Assembly: GCF_017220215.1 (NCBI RefSeq)
Contig: NZ_CP071129.1
Span: 2,356,001-2,420,000, forward strand
Direction of reading: 5' to 3'
Source: Caballeronia sp. M1242
Lineage (GTDB): Bacteria > Pseudomonadota > Gammaproteobacteria > Burkholderiales > Burkholderiaceae
Length of the DNA stretch: 64,000 nucleotides
The position numbers and the translations under genes are program-made. Under the pieces are notes generated by a model, which worked only from the letters and a program-made list of their open reading frames with translations, was not told the origin of the DNA and made no database searches. Positions within the stretch are counted from its first letter, which is position 1; each line of letters begins with the position of its first letter. This document shows, in pieces, positions 36,090 through 46,915 of the stretch.

Positions 36090-36209
36090 GTTCGAAGTTT
36101 ACACTAGGCCCCGAACCCGCGACGTCTTCCCCCTTGCGCCAAAGTAGGGCGCATCGCCGCGAAACCGCCTGCGCGTCGCCGGAAACCAGGGCCGCACTCT
36201 CACATTCCC

Positions 36210-37577
36210 ATGCTCGACAACCTCACTCAACGGATGGCGCGCGTCGTCAAGACGCTGCGCGGCGAGGCCCGGCTCACCGAGGCCAACACGCAGGAGATGC
36301 TGCGCGAAGTGCGCCTCGCGCTGCTCGAAGCCGACGTGGCGCTGCCCGTCGTGCGCGAGTTCATCGCCAAGGTGAAGGAAAAGGCGCTCGGCGAAGAAGT
36401 GCTTTCGAGCCTGTCGCCGGGTCAGGCGCTCGTCGGCGTCGTGCAGCGCGAGCTGACCGCCGTGATCGGCGGCGACTACGAAGGCAAGGCCGCCGAGCTG
36501 AATCTCGCCGTCACGCCGCCCGCTGTCATCCTGATGGCCGGCTTGCAGGGCGCGGGTAAAACCACGACCACCGGCAAGCTCGCGAAGCTGCTGCGCGAAA
36601 AGCAGAAGAAGAAGGTGCTGACGGTTTCCGTCGACGTGTACCGCCCCGCCGCTATTCGCCAGCTGCAAACGGTGACCGAACAGGTCGGCGCGGACTTCTT
36701 CCCGTCAGAGCCTGACCAGAAGCCCGCGGACATCGCGCGCGCCGCCATCGACTGGGCGAAGCGTCATTACCACGATGTCGTGATCGTCGATACGGCCGGT
36801 CGTCTCGGTATCGACGAAGCGATGATGAAAGAGATCAGCGAGCTGCACGCGCTGCTCAAGCCCGCTGAAACGCTCTTCGTCGTCGACGCGATGCTCGGTC
36901 AGGACGCCGTGAACACCGCGAAGGCGTTCAACGACGCGCTGCCGCTCACGGGCGTCGTGCTCACGAAGCTCGACGGCGATTCGCGCGGCGGCGCGGCGCT
37001 TTCAGTGCGGCACGTCACCGGCAAGCCGATCAAGTTCGTCGGCGTCGCCGAAAAACTCGACGGCCTCGAAGTCTTCCACCCGGATCGCATGGCGAACCGG
37101 ATTCTCGGCATGGGCGACATTCTCGCGCTCGTCGAGGAAGCGCAGCGCGGCGTCGATACGCAAGCGGCGCAGAAGCTCGCCGACAAGGTCAAGAAAGGCG
37201 GCGACTTCGACCTGAACGACTTCAAGGCGCAACTCTCGCAAATGAAGAAGATGGGCGGGCTGTCGTCGCTGATGGACAAGCTGCCCGCGCAGTTCCAGCA
37301 GGCGGCGCAAGGCGCGGACATGAACAACGCCGAGAAACAGATGCGCCGCATGGAAGGCATCATCAATTCGATGACGCTTCAGGAGCGCGCGAAGCCCGAG
37401 CTCATCAAGGCGGCTCGCAAGCGCCGTATCGCCGCGGGCGCGGGCGTGCACGTACAGGAAGTCAACCGCATGCTGAATCAGTACGAGCAGATGCGCGGCA
37501 TGATGAAGAAGCTCAAGGGCGGCAATCTGCAAAAGATGATGCGCGGCATGAAAGGCATGATGCCGGGCATGCGCTGA
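36210..37577 (+). CDS. ffh: signal recognition particle GTPase
   Basis: SRP54 homologue that delivers nascent inner-membrane proteins to FtsY. It is 455 aa. The N domain starts MLDNLTQRMARVVKTLRG. The G domain has GLQGAGKTTTTGKLA (Walker A), DVYRPAAIRQL, VDTAGRLGIDEAMM, and TKLDGDSRGGAALS. The C-terminal M domain is Met-rich (MKKMGGLSSLMDKLP, ending MMRGMKGMMPGMR) and binds 4.5S RNA and signal sequences. It is followed by the phosphoribosyltransferase gene at 37696. Confidence 0.97.
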   Translation: MLDNLTQRMARVVKTLRGEARLTEANTQEMLREVRLALLEADVALPVVREFIAKVKEKALGEEVLSSLSPGQALVGVVQRELTAVIGGDYEGKAAELNLAVTPPAVILMAGLQGAGKTTTTGKLAKLLREKQKKKVLTVSVDVYRPAAIRQLQTVTEQVGADFFPSEPDQKPADIARAAIDWAKRHYHDVVIVDTAGRLGIDEAMMKEISELHALLKPAETLFVVDAMLGQDAVNTAKAFNDALPLTGVVLTKLDGDSRGGAALSVRHVTGKPIKFVGVAEKLDGLEVFHPDRMANRILGMGDILALVEEAQRGVDTQAAQKLADKVKKGGDFDLNDFKAQLSQMKKMGGLSSLMDKLPAQFQQAAQGADMNNAEKQMRRMEGIINSMTLQERAKPELIKAARKRRIAAGAGVHVQEVNRMLNQYEQMRGMMKKLKGGNLQKMMRGMKGMMPGMR

Positions 37578-37695
37578 TCCGCGCCGCTTCGAACCCGCGC
37601 TTTCGTTCGCCCGACGCGAAAGGAACGCGGGTTTATCATATGGCGCACGCCGCCGTTTTTTCCACACTGAGTCGTCGTCTCTCCCGCCTGCCTTT

Positions 37696-38247
37696 ATGAA
37701 CCGCGAAGAAGCTCTCCACATTTTCAGCCACTCCGAAGAGATCGTCAGTGCCGATCAGGTCGACGCGTCGATCAAGCGTATGGCTGCGGACATCAAGGCC
37801 GCGACGCAGGACGACTTCCCGTTGCTGCTATCAGTCATGGGCGGCGCGGCCGTGTTCACCGGCATGCTGCTGCCGCATCTGGATTTCCCGCTCGAATTCG
37901 ACTACATCCATTTGACGCGTTATCGCAACGCCATCAAGGGCGGCAGCGAGATGCAGTGGCGCGTGGCGCCGGCCGAATCGGTGAAGGATCGCGTGGTGCT
38001 CGTGCTCGACGACATTCTCGACGAAGGCGAAACGATGGCCGCCATTCGCGACCGCATCATGGCGATGGGCGCGAAGCAGTTTCTATCGGCGGTGCTGTGC
38101 GAGAAGCTGATCCCGAAGGCAAAGCCGCTGCGCCCGGATTTCTGCGGGTTCGAAGTGCCCGACCGTTACGTGTTCGGCTGCGGGATGGATGCGAAGGGTT
38201 ACTGGCGCAATCTGCCGACTATCCGGGCGTTGACGGACGGCGCGTAA
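37696..38247 (+). CDS. hypoxanthine-guanine phosphoribosyltransferase
   Basis: Purine salvage enzyme of the type I phosphoribosyltransferase fold, 183 aa. VVLVLDDILDEGETMAAI is the PRPP-binding motif. LDFPLEFDYIHLTRYRN and SVMGGAAVFTGMLLPHL are family segments. The C-terminal VPDRYVFGCGMDAKGYWRNL is typical of hypoxanthine/guanine enzymes. It ends just before a bidirectional terminator shared with marC. Confidence 0.9.
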   Translation: MNREEALHIFSHSEEIVSADQVDASIKRMAADIKAATQDDFPLLLSVMGGAAVFTGMLLPHLDFPLEFDYIHLTRYRNAIKGGSEMQWRVAPAESVKDRVVLVLDDILDEGETMAAIRDRIMAMGAKQFLSAVLCEKLIPKAKPLRPDFCGFEVPDRYVFGCGMDAKGYWRNLPTIRALTDGA

Positions 38248-38271
38248 TCAATCGCACGTGCGACGAAAAAG

Positions 38272-38296
38272 AAAAAGCGGCCTCGGCCGCTTTTTT
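38272..38296. terminator. bidirectional terminator between phosphoribosyltransferase gene and marC
   Basis: AAAAAGCGGC/GCCGCTTTTT stem around a four-base loop with A and T runs on either side. It can serve both convergent genes, and its last base touches the marC stop. Confidence 0.85.
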
Positions 38297-38895
38297 CACA
38301 ACTGATGCACGAACGCGCGTATGCCCGTGAGAATCATCTCGACGGAAATCGCGACGAGCACGAGTCCCATCAACCGTTCGAACGCCGTGACCGCGCGCTC
38401 GCCCAGCCATTGCTGGATCTTCTCCGCGAGGATCAGCACGACGGCGCAGACGACCATCGTGACGGTCAGCGCGCCGATCCACTCGAACATCTTGCCCGGC
38501 GCCTGCGACGTCAGCAGCATCACCGTCGCGAGCGCGGACGGGCCGGCGAGCGCCGGAATCGCAAGCGGCACGATCAGCGGTTCGCCGCCGCGCGTGTCGC
38601 CGCCCATCGGGCCATCCGGATGCGGGAAGATCATCCGAAGCGCGATCAGAAACAACACGATCCCGCCGCCGATGCGCAGCGACACGTCCGTGAGATTCAT
38701 CGCGCGCAGGAAGCGGTCGCCGGCCAGCATGAAGACGAGCAGGATGCCGAACGCGATCGCCACTTCGCGCAAGATCACCACGCGGCGCCGCTCGGTGGCG
38801 ACACCGCGCAGCGCGTTGATGAAGATCGGGATGTTGCCGAGCGGATCGGTGATCAAGAGCAGAAGGATCGTCGCCGACAGGAAGTTGTACTGCAT
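38296..38895 (-). CDS. MarC family integral membrane protein
   Basis: A 199-aa membrane protein with about six hydrophobic helices. The N-terminus MQYNFLSATILLLLITDPLG is followed by NIPIFINALRG, which is the MarC family signature. LRIGGGIVLFLIALRMIF and LAIPALAGPSALATVMLL follow. Often annotated as a neutral amino acid transporter, but the substrate is unproven. It ends at a shared terminator and starts one base beyond the proS stop, so the two are probably cotranscribed. Confidence 0.9.
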   Translation of the reverse strand: MQYNFLSATILLLLITDPLGNIPIFINALRGVATERRRVVILREVAIAFGILLVFMLAGDRFLRAMNLTDVSLRIGGGIVLFLIALRMIFPHPDGPMGGDTRGGEPLIVPLAIPALAGPSALATVMLLTSQAPGKMFEWIGALTVTMVVCAVVLILAEKIQQWLGERAVTAFERLMGLVLVAISVEMILTGIRAFVHQL

Positions 38896-40632
38896 TTACT
38901 TCCCGAGCGCGGCCCGAATCTTCGCCGTCACGACGCCCGCCGCTTCGTCCACCGGCAGCAGCGTGGCTTCGGTGTCGCGGCGCGCCTGATATTCGAGCTT
39001 GCCTTCCTTCAGCCCGCGATCGCCGATGACGATGCGATGCGGCACGCCAATCAGTTCCCAGTCCGCGAACATCACGCCGGGGCGCTCACCGCGATCGTCG
39101 AGAATCACGTCGATGCCCGCGTCCTGCAGCGTGGCGTACAGCTTGTCGGCCTGCTCGCGCACGGCGTCGCTGCGGTCGTAGCCCATCGGGCAGATCACGA
39201 CTTCGAACGGCGCAATGGCTTCCGGCCAGATGATGCCCTTATCGTCGAAATTCTGTTCGATAGCCGCGCCCAGCACGCGCGTCACGCCGATGCCGTAGCA
39301 GCCCATCTGCATCGGCGCGGGCTTGCCGCCTTCGTCGAGGAACGTGGCGCCCATCGAATCCGAGTACTTCGTGCCCAGCTGGAACACGTGCCCCACTTCG
39401 ATGCCGCGGCAGATTTCCAGCGTGCCACGGCCGTCCGGCGAAGGATCGCCCGCCACGACGTTACGGATATCCGCGACTTCCGGTTCCGGCAGATCGCGGC
39501 CCCAGTTCACGCCGGTCGTGTGATAGTCGACCTCGTTCGAGCCGACGACGAAATCGCTCATGTTCGCGACCGTGCGATCCGCGATCACGCGCACCGGCTT
39601 CTTCGTGCCGATGGGACCGAGATAGCCCGGCGGCGTGCCGAACCATTCGACGATCTCGGCTTCCGTCGCAAAGCGGTAACCCTTCAGGCCCGGCAGCTTG
39701 CTGACCTTGATGTCGTTCAGCGAATGATCGCCGCGCAGCATCAGGAGCCAAATGGTCGGCTCGGCGCCTTCGTTGTCGGTCGCGAGAATGATCGACTTGA
39801 TCGTGCGTTCGAGCGGGATGTTGAGCAACTGTGCGACGGCTTCGCACTTGGCCGCGCCGGGCGTCGGCGTCTTCTTCATCTCCTCGGCGGGCGCGGCGCG
39901 CTCGGCGATCAGCGGCAACGCGTCGGCCGCTTCCACGTTGGCCGCGAAGTCCGAGTCCAGGCAGTACGCGATATCGTCCTCGCCCGTTTCCGCGATGACG
40001 TGAAACTCGTGCGATCCGCTGCCGCCAATCGACCCGTTGTCCGCCGCGACCGCGCGGAACTCCAGCCCGATGCGCGTGAAGATGCGCACGTATGCGTCGT
40101 ACATCTTCTTGTACGACTCCGCGAGGCCGGCGGTGTCCTTATCGAAGGAATAAGCGTCCTTCATGATGAACTCGCGGCCGCGCATGACGCCGAAGCGCGG
40201 ACGAATCTCGTCGCGGAACTTCGTCTGGATCTGATAGAAGTTGACCGGCAACTGCCGATAGCTCTTGATCTCGCGCCGCGCGATGTCCGTGACCACTTCC
40301 TCGTGCGTCGGTCCGACGACGAAATCGCGTTCGTGACGGTCCTTGATGCGCAGCAGTTCCGGGCCGTACTGCTCCCAGCGTCCCGATTCCTGCCACAACT
40401 CGGCCGGCTGCACGGCCGGCATCAGCAGTTCGAGCGCGCCCGCGCGATTCATCTCTTCACGCACGATGGCTTCGACCTTGCGGATGGAGCGCAGGCCGAT
40501 CGGCATGTAATCGTAGATACCGCCCGCGACGCGGCGGATCATGCCGGCGCGCATCATCAGCTTGTGGCTGACGATCTCGGCGTCGGCGGGAGCTTCCTTC
40601 AGGGTGCCGATGAAGAAACGGGATGCTTTCAT
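38896..40632 (-). CDS. proS: prolyl-tRNA synthetase
   Basis: Charges tRNA-Pro. It is 578 aa, the long bacterial type. The class II core has [39 protein letters not shown] (motif 2 region) and [14 protein letters not shown]. An editing insert of the YbaK type occupies about residues 230-390 ([20 protein letters not shown]). [20 protein letters not shown] is motif 3. The anticodon-binding domain follows. The window also carries a tRNA-Pro(CGG) gene at 46694. Confidence 0.97.
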   Translation of the reverse strand: MKASRFFIGTLKEAPADAEIVSHKLMMRAGMIRRVAGGIYDYMPIGLRSIRKVEAIVREEMNRAGALELLMPAVQPAELWQESGRWEQYGPELLRIKDRHERDFVVGPTHEEVVTDIARREIKSYRQLPVNFYQIQTKFRDEIRPRFGVMRGREFIMKDAYSFDKDTAGLAESYKKMYDAYVRIFTRIGLEFRAVAADNGSIGGSGSHEFHVIAETGEDDIAYCLDSDFAANVEAADALPLIAERAAPAEEMKKTPTPGAAKCEAVAQLLNIPLERTIKSIILATDNEGAEPTIWLLMLRGDHSLNDIKVSKLPGLKGYRFATEAEIVEWFGTPPGYLGPIGTKKPVRVIADRTVANMSDFVVGSNEVDYHTTGVNWGRDLPEPEVADIRNVVAGDPSPDGRGTLEICRGIEVGHVFQLGTKYSDSMGATFLDEGGKPAPMQMGCYGIGVTRVLGAAIEQNFDDKGIIWPEAIAPFEVVICPMGYDRSDAVREQADKLYATLQDAGIDVILDDRGERPGVMFADWELIGVPHRIVIGDRGLKEGKLEYQARRDTEATLLPVDEAAGVVTAKIRAALGK

Positions 40633-40947
40633 TCAGAAATTTTCCAAAAGCGGCGCGCGCCCACGAAACCATGTGGTTGAAGGCTGGCGAAACGGGTGAA
40701 CGACGAAACGGTCGACGGCTCTGCACGAGGCCGCAATGAAACGCTCGCGCGACATTTGCGGCCGACCGCCCTGCATGAAGCCGGAAAAGAAGATTCTGCC
40801 GACTTCCGGGTTGCCTGGCAAAGATTCCTTGCGTGAAGGCGTACCGCGAGCCCCGAAATTAGGGCTCCGACACGGGTTGGAACGGATGCGCCGGGGCCGT
40901 TATCTGTTTATAATCAAAGCAATTTTAAAGGATTCGAAGGTGGTTGT
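40633..40947. other. 315-base divergent control region of proS and rppH
   Basis: No gene is accepted here. A minus-strand frame of 62 codons (40633-40821) directly abuts proS but has no recognisable family. The rppH promoter -10 is at 40909-40914. Confidence 0.5.
40909..40914 (+). promoter_or_regulatory. rppH promoter -10 element
   Basis: TATAAT lies 33 bases ahead of the rppH start, with an AAGG ribosome site near 40937. No clear -35 hexamer is seen at 16-18 bases, so only the -10 is claimed. Confidence 0.5.
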
Positions 40948-41598
40948 ATGCTGGATCGGGAAGGCTTTCGCCCGAACGTCGGCATCATCCTCTTGAACGC
41001 GCGCAACGAAGTGTTTTGGGGCAAGCGGCTGCGTGAACATTCCTGGCAGTTTCCGCAAGGGGGTATCAAATACGGCGAGACCCCCGTGCAAGCAATGTAT
41101 CGGGAGTTACACGAAGAAACCGGCCTGCTTCCTGAGCACGTGAAAGTTGTCGGTCGCACGCGCGACTGGCTGCGTTATGAGGTGCCGGATAAGTTCATCA
41201 AGCGCGAAGTGCGCGGTCATTATCGCGGTCAGAAACAGATCTGGTTTCTGCTGCGCATGGTCGGGCGCGACTGCGACATTTGCCTGCGCGCGACGGACCA
41301 TCCGGAATTCGATGCCTGGCGCTGGAACGAATACTGGGTGCCGCTCGACGCGGTGATCGAGTTCAAGCGCGACGTTTATCAACTGGCTCTCACCGAGCTT
41401 TCCCGCTTCTTGCGGCGAACCAATACTCGTGGCGAACGCGGTGAGCGCGCCGCGCATTATGGGCCGCGTTATCCGCGCGTCATTCAGACCATGACGATCG
41501 AGACACCTGCCGTAACCGCCGCCGGTGCCGCGGTTCAGGCAGAATGTACGGTCAGCGAAGAAGTGCAGATCATCGCGCGGCGTTCATCGTGCGACTGA
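40948..41598 (+). CDS. rppH: RNA pyrophosphohydrolase (Nudix)
   Basis: Removes pyrophosphate from 5'-triphosphorylated RNA, starting mRNA decay. It is 216 aa. The N-terminus [20 protein letters not shown] matches RppH. The Nudix box runs from [15 protein letters not shown] to ELHEETGL (about residues 38-60), with the clustered metal-binding Glu residues. The C-terminal 55 or so residues are a variable extension rich in Ala, Thr and Val beyond the E. coli length of 176 aa. It is divergent from proS, as is common in Burkholderiales. Confidence 0.95.
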   Translation: MLDREGFRPNVGIILLNARNEVFWGKRLREHSWQFPQGGIKYGETPVQAMYRELHEETGLLPEHVKVVGRTRDWLRYEVPDKFIKREVRGHYRGQKQIWFLLRMVGRDCDICLRATDHPEFDAWRWNEYWVPLDAVIEFKRDVYQLALTELSRFLRRTNTRGERGERAAHYGPRYPRVIQTMTIETPAVTAAGAAVQAECTVSEEVQIIARRSSCD

Positions 41599-41739
41599 CT
41601 TCGCGTTCGGTCCTGGCGTCGAGCGCGGCGATTCTTCGTTCATTCTGACACTCGGCATGTTTCATAGCCCGGCGCGGCGAGCACTGCTCGCGGCGCCGGG
41701 CGTTCGCCGTCCGCGCATCCGTTATTCGGGAACATCGAA

Positions 41740-42300
41740 TTGAAAGTCATCGTCTCATCCGCGGTACTCGTCGCCATGCTCGCCGCGCTTGCCGGCTGTT
41801 CCAGTTCCAAAGGCCCGTCCAATCAGGACGACGGCGTGTTCACCTATCTGCTCGACCGCAAGACCGAATGGGTGGAGAACAAAGTGAATACGCTGCCGCC
41901 GCTGCCGCAGGCGTCGAACCTGCTGCCGTTCAATGTTTCGCAGAACACACCGCTGACGTTCGCGGTCGACAAGACCTCGCTCACGGTCGGCGATGACGGC
42001 GTCGTGCGCTACGTCGTCGTGGCGACGAGCCCGAGCGGCGCGCGCAACGTCAACTACGAAGGCATTCGCTGCGACACGTACGAATGGCGCCGCTACGCGA
42101 GCATCAACGAAGACGGCACCGGCTGGGATCGCGGCGTCGCGTTCGACTTCCGGCGCATCGAGAACGGCGAACTGAACGCGTATCAGGCAGCGCTGTATCA
42201 GGATTACTTCTGCACGAGCAAGCTGCCGGTCGGCACCGCGAAGCAGATCGTCAACAACATTCAGTACGAGCGCACGCAACGGTCCATCAACCTGCGCTGA
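41740..42300 (+). CDS. CNP1-like family lipoprotein
   Basis: A 186-aa predicted lipoprotein. The start is TTG at 41740. The signal LVAMLAALAGCSSS ends in a lipobox with Cys near residue 21. The mature part contains FTYLLDRKTEWVENKVNTLP and FAVDKTSLTVGDDGVVRYV. GIRCDTYEWRRYASINEDG carries a conserved Cys, matched by Cys in QDYFCTSKLP. These are features of the CNP1-like family (function unknown). The terminator at 42316-42350 follows. Confidence 0.85.
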   Translation: MKVIVSSAVLVAMLAALAGCSSSKGPSNQDDGVFTYLLDRKTEWVENKVNTLPPLPQASNLLPFNVSQNTPLTFAVDKTSLTVGDDGVVRYVVVATSPSGARNVNYEGIRCDTYEWRRYASINEDGTGWDRGVAFDFRRIENGELNAYQAALYQDYFCTSKLPVGTAKQIVNNIQYERTQRSINLR

Positions 42301-42315
42301 TTGCGTTCGCGCAGT

Positions 42316-42350
42316 AAAAAGCCCGCTGGCCTTTCGGCTCAGCGGGCTTT
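42316..42350. terminator. bidirectional terminator between CNP1-like gene and proB
   Basis: Stem AAAGCCCGCTG/CAGCGGGCTTT with a 13-base loop. The T tract is better on the minus (proB) side (AAAAA at 42316-42320). Confidence 0.8.
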
Positions 42351-42374
42351 GTTCATCCGGCGGGATGAAGTGCC

Positions 42375-43493
42375 TCAGACGAGCACCAGATTGTCGCGAT
42401 GGATGAGTTCCGGCTCCAGCATATACCCGAGCACGGCTTCGATCTCCGCGCTCGGCCGCCGATGAATCAGCCGCGCCTCGGCGCTGCTGTAATTCGTGAT
42501 GCCGCGCGCGACTTCCTGCCCGTTATCGTTGACGCACGCGATCACTTCTCCGCGACCGAAGGCGCCTTTCACATCGACCACGCCGATCGGCAGCAAGCTC
42601 TTGCCGTCGGCGGTGAGCTTCTGCACCGCGCCATTGTCGATCACGACGTGGCCTCGCACCTGCAGGTGATCCGCCATCCACTGCTTGCGCGCAGCCATGC
42701 GAGCGGTGCGCGCGATAAGCTGCGTGCCGATCATCTCGCCCGATGCAAGGCGCGTGAGCACGTCAGCCTCGCGGCCGCTCGCGATCACGGTGTTCGCGCC
42801 GCTGTGCGCGGCGCGCTTGGCCGCCAGAATCTTGGTCAGCATGCCGCCCCGGCCGAGGCTCGATCCCGCGCCGCCGGCCATCGCTTCGAGTTCTGGCGTG
42901 CCGGCATCGGCCTGTTCGACGAGCGTCGCGTTCGGATCCTTGCGCGGATCGGCGGTGAACAGGCCGCGCTGATCCGTGAGAATGACGAGCGCGTCGCCTT
43001 CGATCAGATTGGCGACCAGCGCGCCGAGCGTGTCGTTGTCGCCGAACTTGATCTCGTCGGTGATGACGGTGTCGTTCTCGTTGATGACCGGCACCGCGCC
43101 CAGACGCAGCAGCGTGAGCAGCGTGGAGCGCGCGTTGAGATAACGCTCGCGGTCGGCGAGGTCGGCGTGCGTGAGCAGAATCTGCGCGGTGCGGATGCCG
43201 TGCGCGCCGAAGCTGCTCTCGTAGACTTGCGCGAGGCCCATTTGCCCGACGGCCGCGGCGGCCTGCAATTCGTCGATTTCGCTCGGGCGCTTGGTCCAGC
43301 CGAGCCGGTGAATGCCTTCCGCAATCGCGCCCGAGCTCACGAGCACGACTTCCTTGCCCTGTTCGCGCAGCGCCGCAATCTGCGACGCCCACCGGGCGAT
43401 GGCCGCGTGATCCAGTCCGCGCCCGTCGTTGGTGACGAGGCTGGACCCCACTTTCACTACGATTCGCTTCGCAGCGGCAATGACCGAACGCAT
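42375..43493 (-). CDS. proB: glutamate 5-kinase
   Basis: First enzyme of proline synthesis, ATP-dependent phosphorylation of glutamate. It is 372 aa. An amino-acid-kinase domain starts [19 protein letters not shown]. It includes [36 protein letters not shown] and [18 protein letters not shown]-terminal PUA domain follows from about residue 280. It is 19 bases after obgE on the same strand, the usual Burkholderiales order rplU-rpmA-obgE-proB. Confidence 0.96.
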   Translation of the reverse strand: MRSVIAAAKRIVVKVGSSLVTNDGRGLDHAAIARWASQIAALREQGKEVVLVSSGAIAEGIHRLGWTKRPSEIDELQAAAAVGQMGLAQVYESSFGAHGIRTAQILLTHADLADRERYLNARSTLLTLLRLGAVPVINENDTVITDEIKFGDNDTLGALVANLIEGDALVILTDQRGLFTADPRKDPNATLVEQADAGTPELEAMAGGAGSSLGRGGMLTKILAAKRAAHSGANTVIASGREADVLTRLASGEMIGTQLIARTARMAARKQWMADHLQVRGHVVIDNGAVQKLTADGKSLLPIGVVDVKGAFGRGEVIACVNDNGQEVARGITNYSSAEARLIHRRPSAEIEAVLGYMLEPELIHRDNLVLV

Positions 43494-43512
43494 CGTGCGC
43501 TTCTCTCCTCGA

Positions 43513-44820
<1,308 letters not shown>

Positions 44821-45084
44821 TTACGCTGCTGCCGGGACGACGACGACCGTGTGCTTCTTCGCTGCGCCCTTCGTCGTGAACTGGACGTGACCGTCCGTCA
44901 GCGCGAACAAGGTGTGATCCTTGCCGATGCCGACGTTCTCACCCGGGTGCATGCGCGTGCCGCGCTGGCGAACGATGATGCCGCCTGCATTGATTGCCTG
45001 GCCGCCGTAAACCTTCACGCCGAGGCGCTTCGATTCCGAATCGCGGCCGTTGCGGGAAGACCCGCCTGCTTTTTTGTGTGCCAT
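44821..45084 (-). CDS. rpmA: 50S ribosomal protein L27
   Basis: Ribosomal large-subunit protein near the peptidyl-transferase centre. It is 87 aa, full length. The N-terminus [20 protein letters not shown] is followed by [20 protein letters not shown], both hallmarks of L27. It is 31 bases after rplU and shares its promoter. Confidence 0.98.
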   Translation of the reverse strand: MAHKKAGGSSRNGRDSESKRLGVKVYGGQAINAGGIIVRQRGTRMHPGENVGIGKDHTLFALTDGHVQFTTKGAAKKHTVVVVPAAA

Positions 45085-45115
45085 TTGCTATAGCTCCTTG
45101 ACCGTTGCGCGACGC

Positions 45116-45427
45116 TTAAGCGTTGATCGCGTCGATGCGCAGTTCGGTGTAGTTCTGGCGATGGCCAGCGTGCTTTTGGTAGTGCTTCCGGCGACGCATC
45201 TTGAAGATGGTCACTTTCTTGTGACGACCTTGGGACACGACGGTAGCCTTGACGGAAGCCCCACTGACCAGCGGCGTACCGAACTGAATCGATTCGCCTT
45301 CGCCTACTGCGAGAACCTGGTCGAGCGTGATTTCAGCGTCAATGTCTGCCGGTATCTGTTCTACTTTCAATTTTTCGCCAACGGCAACTTTGTACTGCTT
45401 GCCGCCGGTTTTTATGACCGCGTACAT
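45116..45427 (-). CDS. rplU: 50S ribosomal protein L21
   Basis: Ribosomal large-subunit protein that binds 23S rRNA. It is 103 aa from the ATG at 45427 ([20 protein letters not shown]), the standard L21 start. The ATG four codons upstream is disregarded. C-terminal [20 protein letters not shown] is the L21 signature. It is the first gene of the rplU-rpmA unit, with a near-consensus promoter at 45482-45510. Confidence 0.98.
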   Translation of the reverse strand: MYAVIKTGGKQYKVAVGEKLKVEQIPADIDAEITLDQVLAVGEGESIQFGTPLVSGASVKATVVSQGRHKKVTIFKMRRRKHYQKHAGHRQNYTELRIDAINA

Positions 45428-45481
45428 TGAGAACCTCACTCAGAATTCGTTTTTCCACGCACCGCGCGGGGAAAACACGAG

Positions 45482-45510
45482 ATTATACATAGGCTTAGAC
45501 GCCGCGTCAA
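45482..45510 (-). promoter_or_regulatory. rplU-rpmA promoter (sigma70)
   Basis: On the minus strand, TTGACG (45505-45510), a 17-base spacer and TATAAT (45482-45487) form a near-perfect sigma70 promoter. It lies about 55 bases upstream of the rplU start. Confidence 0.88.
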
Positions 45511-45630
45511 AAGGCATTGACATTTCGCGCAAGCGGCTTTGGCAGCCCGCTGAAGGCGATGGCAGCCGCAAAGCGGTGCGCGAAGGACGCCGCAAAGCGC
45601 CCGGTGATTCGTCGCGGGTCCGATTCGCCT

Positions 45631-45636
45631 TATAAT
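45631..45636 (+). promoter_or_regulatory. ispB promoter -10 element
   Basis: TATAAT lies 27 bases ahead of the ispB ATG. The -35 at 17 bases spacing (TTCGTC) is weak. It is divergent from the rplU promoter. Confidence 0.5.
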
Positions 45637-45662
45637 CCGCCGCATTACCTCATTTGCCGATC

Positions 45663-46655
45663 ATGTCGTCCACCGCCACTTCCTCCCCCGACGCCGCCGC
45701 ACTGCTTGCCCCGATCGCCGAGGACATGCAGCAGGTCAATCGCGTCATCCGGCAGCGCCTGGCATCAGAAGTGATGCTCATCAACCAGATTTCCGAGTAC
45801 ATCATCGGCGCGGGCGGCAAGCGGCTGCGCCCGGCGCTCTTGTTGCTTGTGGCGGGCGCGCTGGGCGATACGACCGGGCATCGCCATGAACTGGCCGCCG
45901 TGGTCGAGTTCATCCACACGGCCACGCTTCTGCACGACGACGTTGTCGACGAGTCCGACCTTCGCCGCGGCCGCAAGACGGCCAATGCGCTGTTCGGCAA
46001 CGCGGCGAGCGTGCTCGTCGGCGATTTCCTCTACTCGCGCTCGTTCGAGATGATGGTGAGCGTCGGCAAAATGCGCGTGATGGAGATTCTGTCAGTCGCG
46101 ACCAACATTATCTCCGAAGGCGAAGTGCTGCAGCTTCTCAACATGCACGACCCGGATGTGGACGAAGCGCGCTACATGCAGGTCATCCGCTACAAGACCG
46201 CGAAGCTCTTCGAGGCGGCCGCGCAGCTGGGCGCGGTGCTCTCGGGTGCCGACGCGCGCACGGAAGCGGCGGCGGCGGAATTCGGCCGGCGCATCGGCAC
46301 GGCGTTCCAGATCATGGACGACTGGCTCGACTACACCGGCACGCCCGAGTCCATGGGCAAGAACGCCGGCGACGATCTGCGCGAAGGCAAGCCCACTCTC
46401 CCGCTCATCTATTTGATGGAGCACGGCACGGCGGAACAGGCGGCGCTCGCGCGCGAGGCGATCGAGCACGGCGGCACGGATCGCTTCGACACGATCTTCC
46501 ACGCCATCACCACGTCGGGCGCGCTGGACCATACGCTCGAATGCGCGCGGAAAGAAGCGCAGGCAGCGGCGAACGCGATTTCTGCATTCCCCGCTTCCAT
46601 TTACAAAGAGAGCCTGCTAGAATTATGTTCTTACTCGACGTCGAGGCAGTCTTGA
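45663..46655 (+). CDS. ispB: octaprenyl diphosphate synthase (polyprenyl synthetase)
   Basis: Makes the octaprenyl side chain of ubiquinone from FPP and IPP. It is 330 aa from the ATG at 45663; a TTG three codons upstream is possible. IGAGGKRLRPALLLL is the first conserved region. LLHDDVVDESDLRRGR is the first Asp-rich motif, and FQIMDDWLDYTG is the second. The chain length is inferred from family and genus rather than seen. tRNA-Pro follows 38 bases downstream. Confidence 0.93.
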   Translation: MSSTATSSPDAAALLAPIAEDMQQVNRVIRQRLASEVMLINQISEYIIGAGGKRLRPALLLLVAGALGDTTGHRHELAAVVEFIHTATLLHDDVVDESDLRRGRKTANALFGNAASVLVGDFLYSRSFEMMVSVGKMRVMEILSVATNIISEGEVLQLLNMHDPDVDEARYMQVIRYKTAKLFEAAAQLGAVLSGADARTEAAAAEFGRRIGTAFQIMDDWLDYTGTPESMGKNAGDDLREGKPTLPLIYLMEHGTAEQAALAREAIEHGGTDRFDTIFHAITTSGALDHTLECARKEAQAAANAISAFPASIYKESLLELCSYSTSRQS

Positions 46656-46693
46656 AAGAGACTTTCAAGCCAAAAACGTCCAAGTAACGAATT

Positions 46694-46770
46694 CGGGGTG
46701 TAGCTTAGCCTGGTAGAGCGCTACGTTCGGGACGTAGAGGCCGGAGGTTCGAATCCTCTCACCCCGACCA
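46694..46770 (+). tRNA. tRNA-Pro (anticodon CGG)
   Basis: A 77-nt cloverleaf. The acceptor stem is CGGGGTG (46694-46700) paired with CACCCCG (46760-46766). The D-loop has AGCCTGGTAG. The anticodon arm is CTACG-TTCGGGA-CGTAG with anticodon CGG. The T arm contains GGTTCGAATCC, and CCA is encoded (46768-46770). Confidence 0.97.
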
Positions 46771-46777
46771 GAATTGC

Positions 46778-46810
46778 AAAAACCCGCATGGTTCGCCATG
46801 CGGGTTTTTT
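46778..46810 (+). terminator. terminator after tRNA-Pro
   Basis: A 14-bp stem AAAAACCCGCATGG/CCATGCGGGTTTTT with a TTCG tetraloop and a T run, starting eight bases past the tRNA. Confidence 0.93.
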
Positions 46811-46915
46811 CTTTTCGGCCGATGCTCCGCGCGCGAGCCCCAGCGGGCGGGCCCCGGCGGTCCGGGAAAGCCGTCTGCTATAGTCCCTTCATCACCGCCC
46901 CTACTCGATCACCGC

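Noticed and set aside
40633-40821. 62-codon minus-strand frame abutting proS
   Set aside because: No recognisable motif; lies in the divergent promoter region and is more likely chance.
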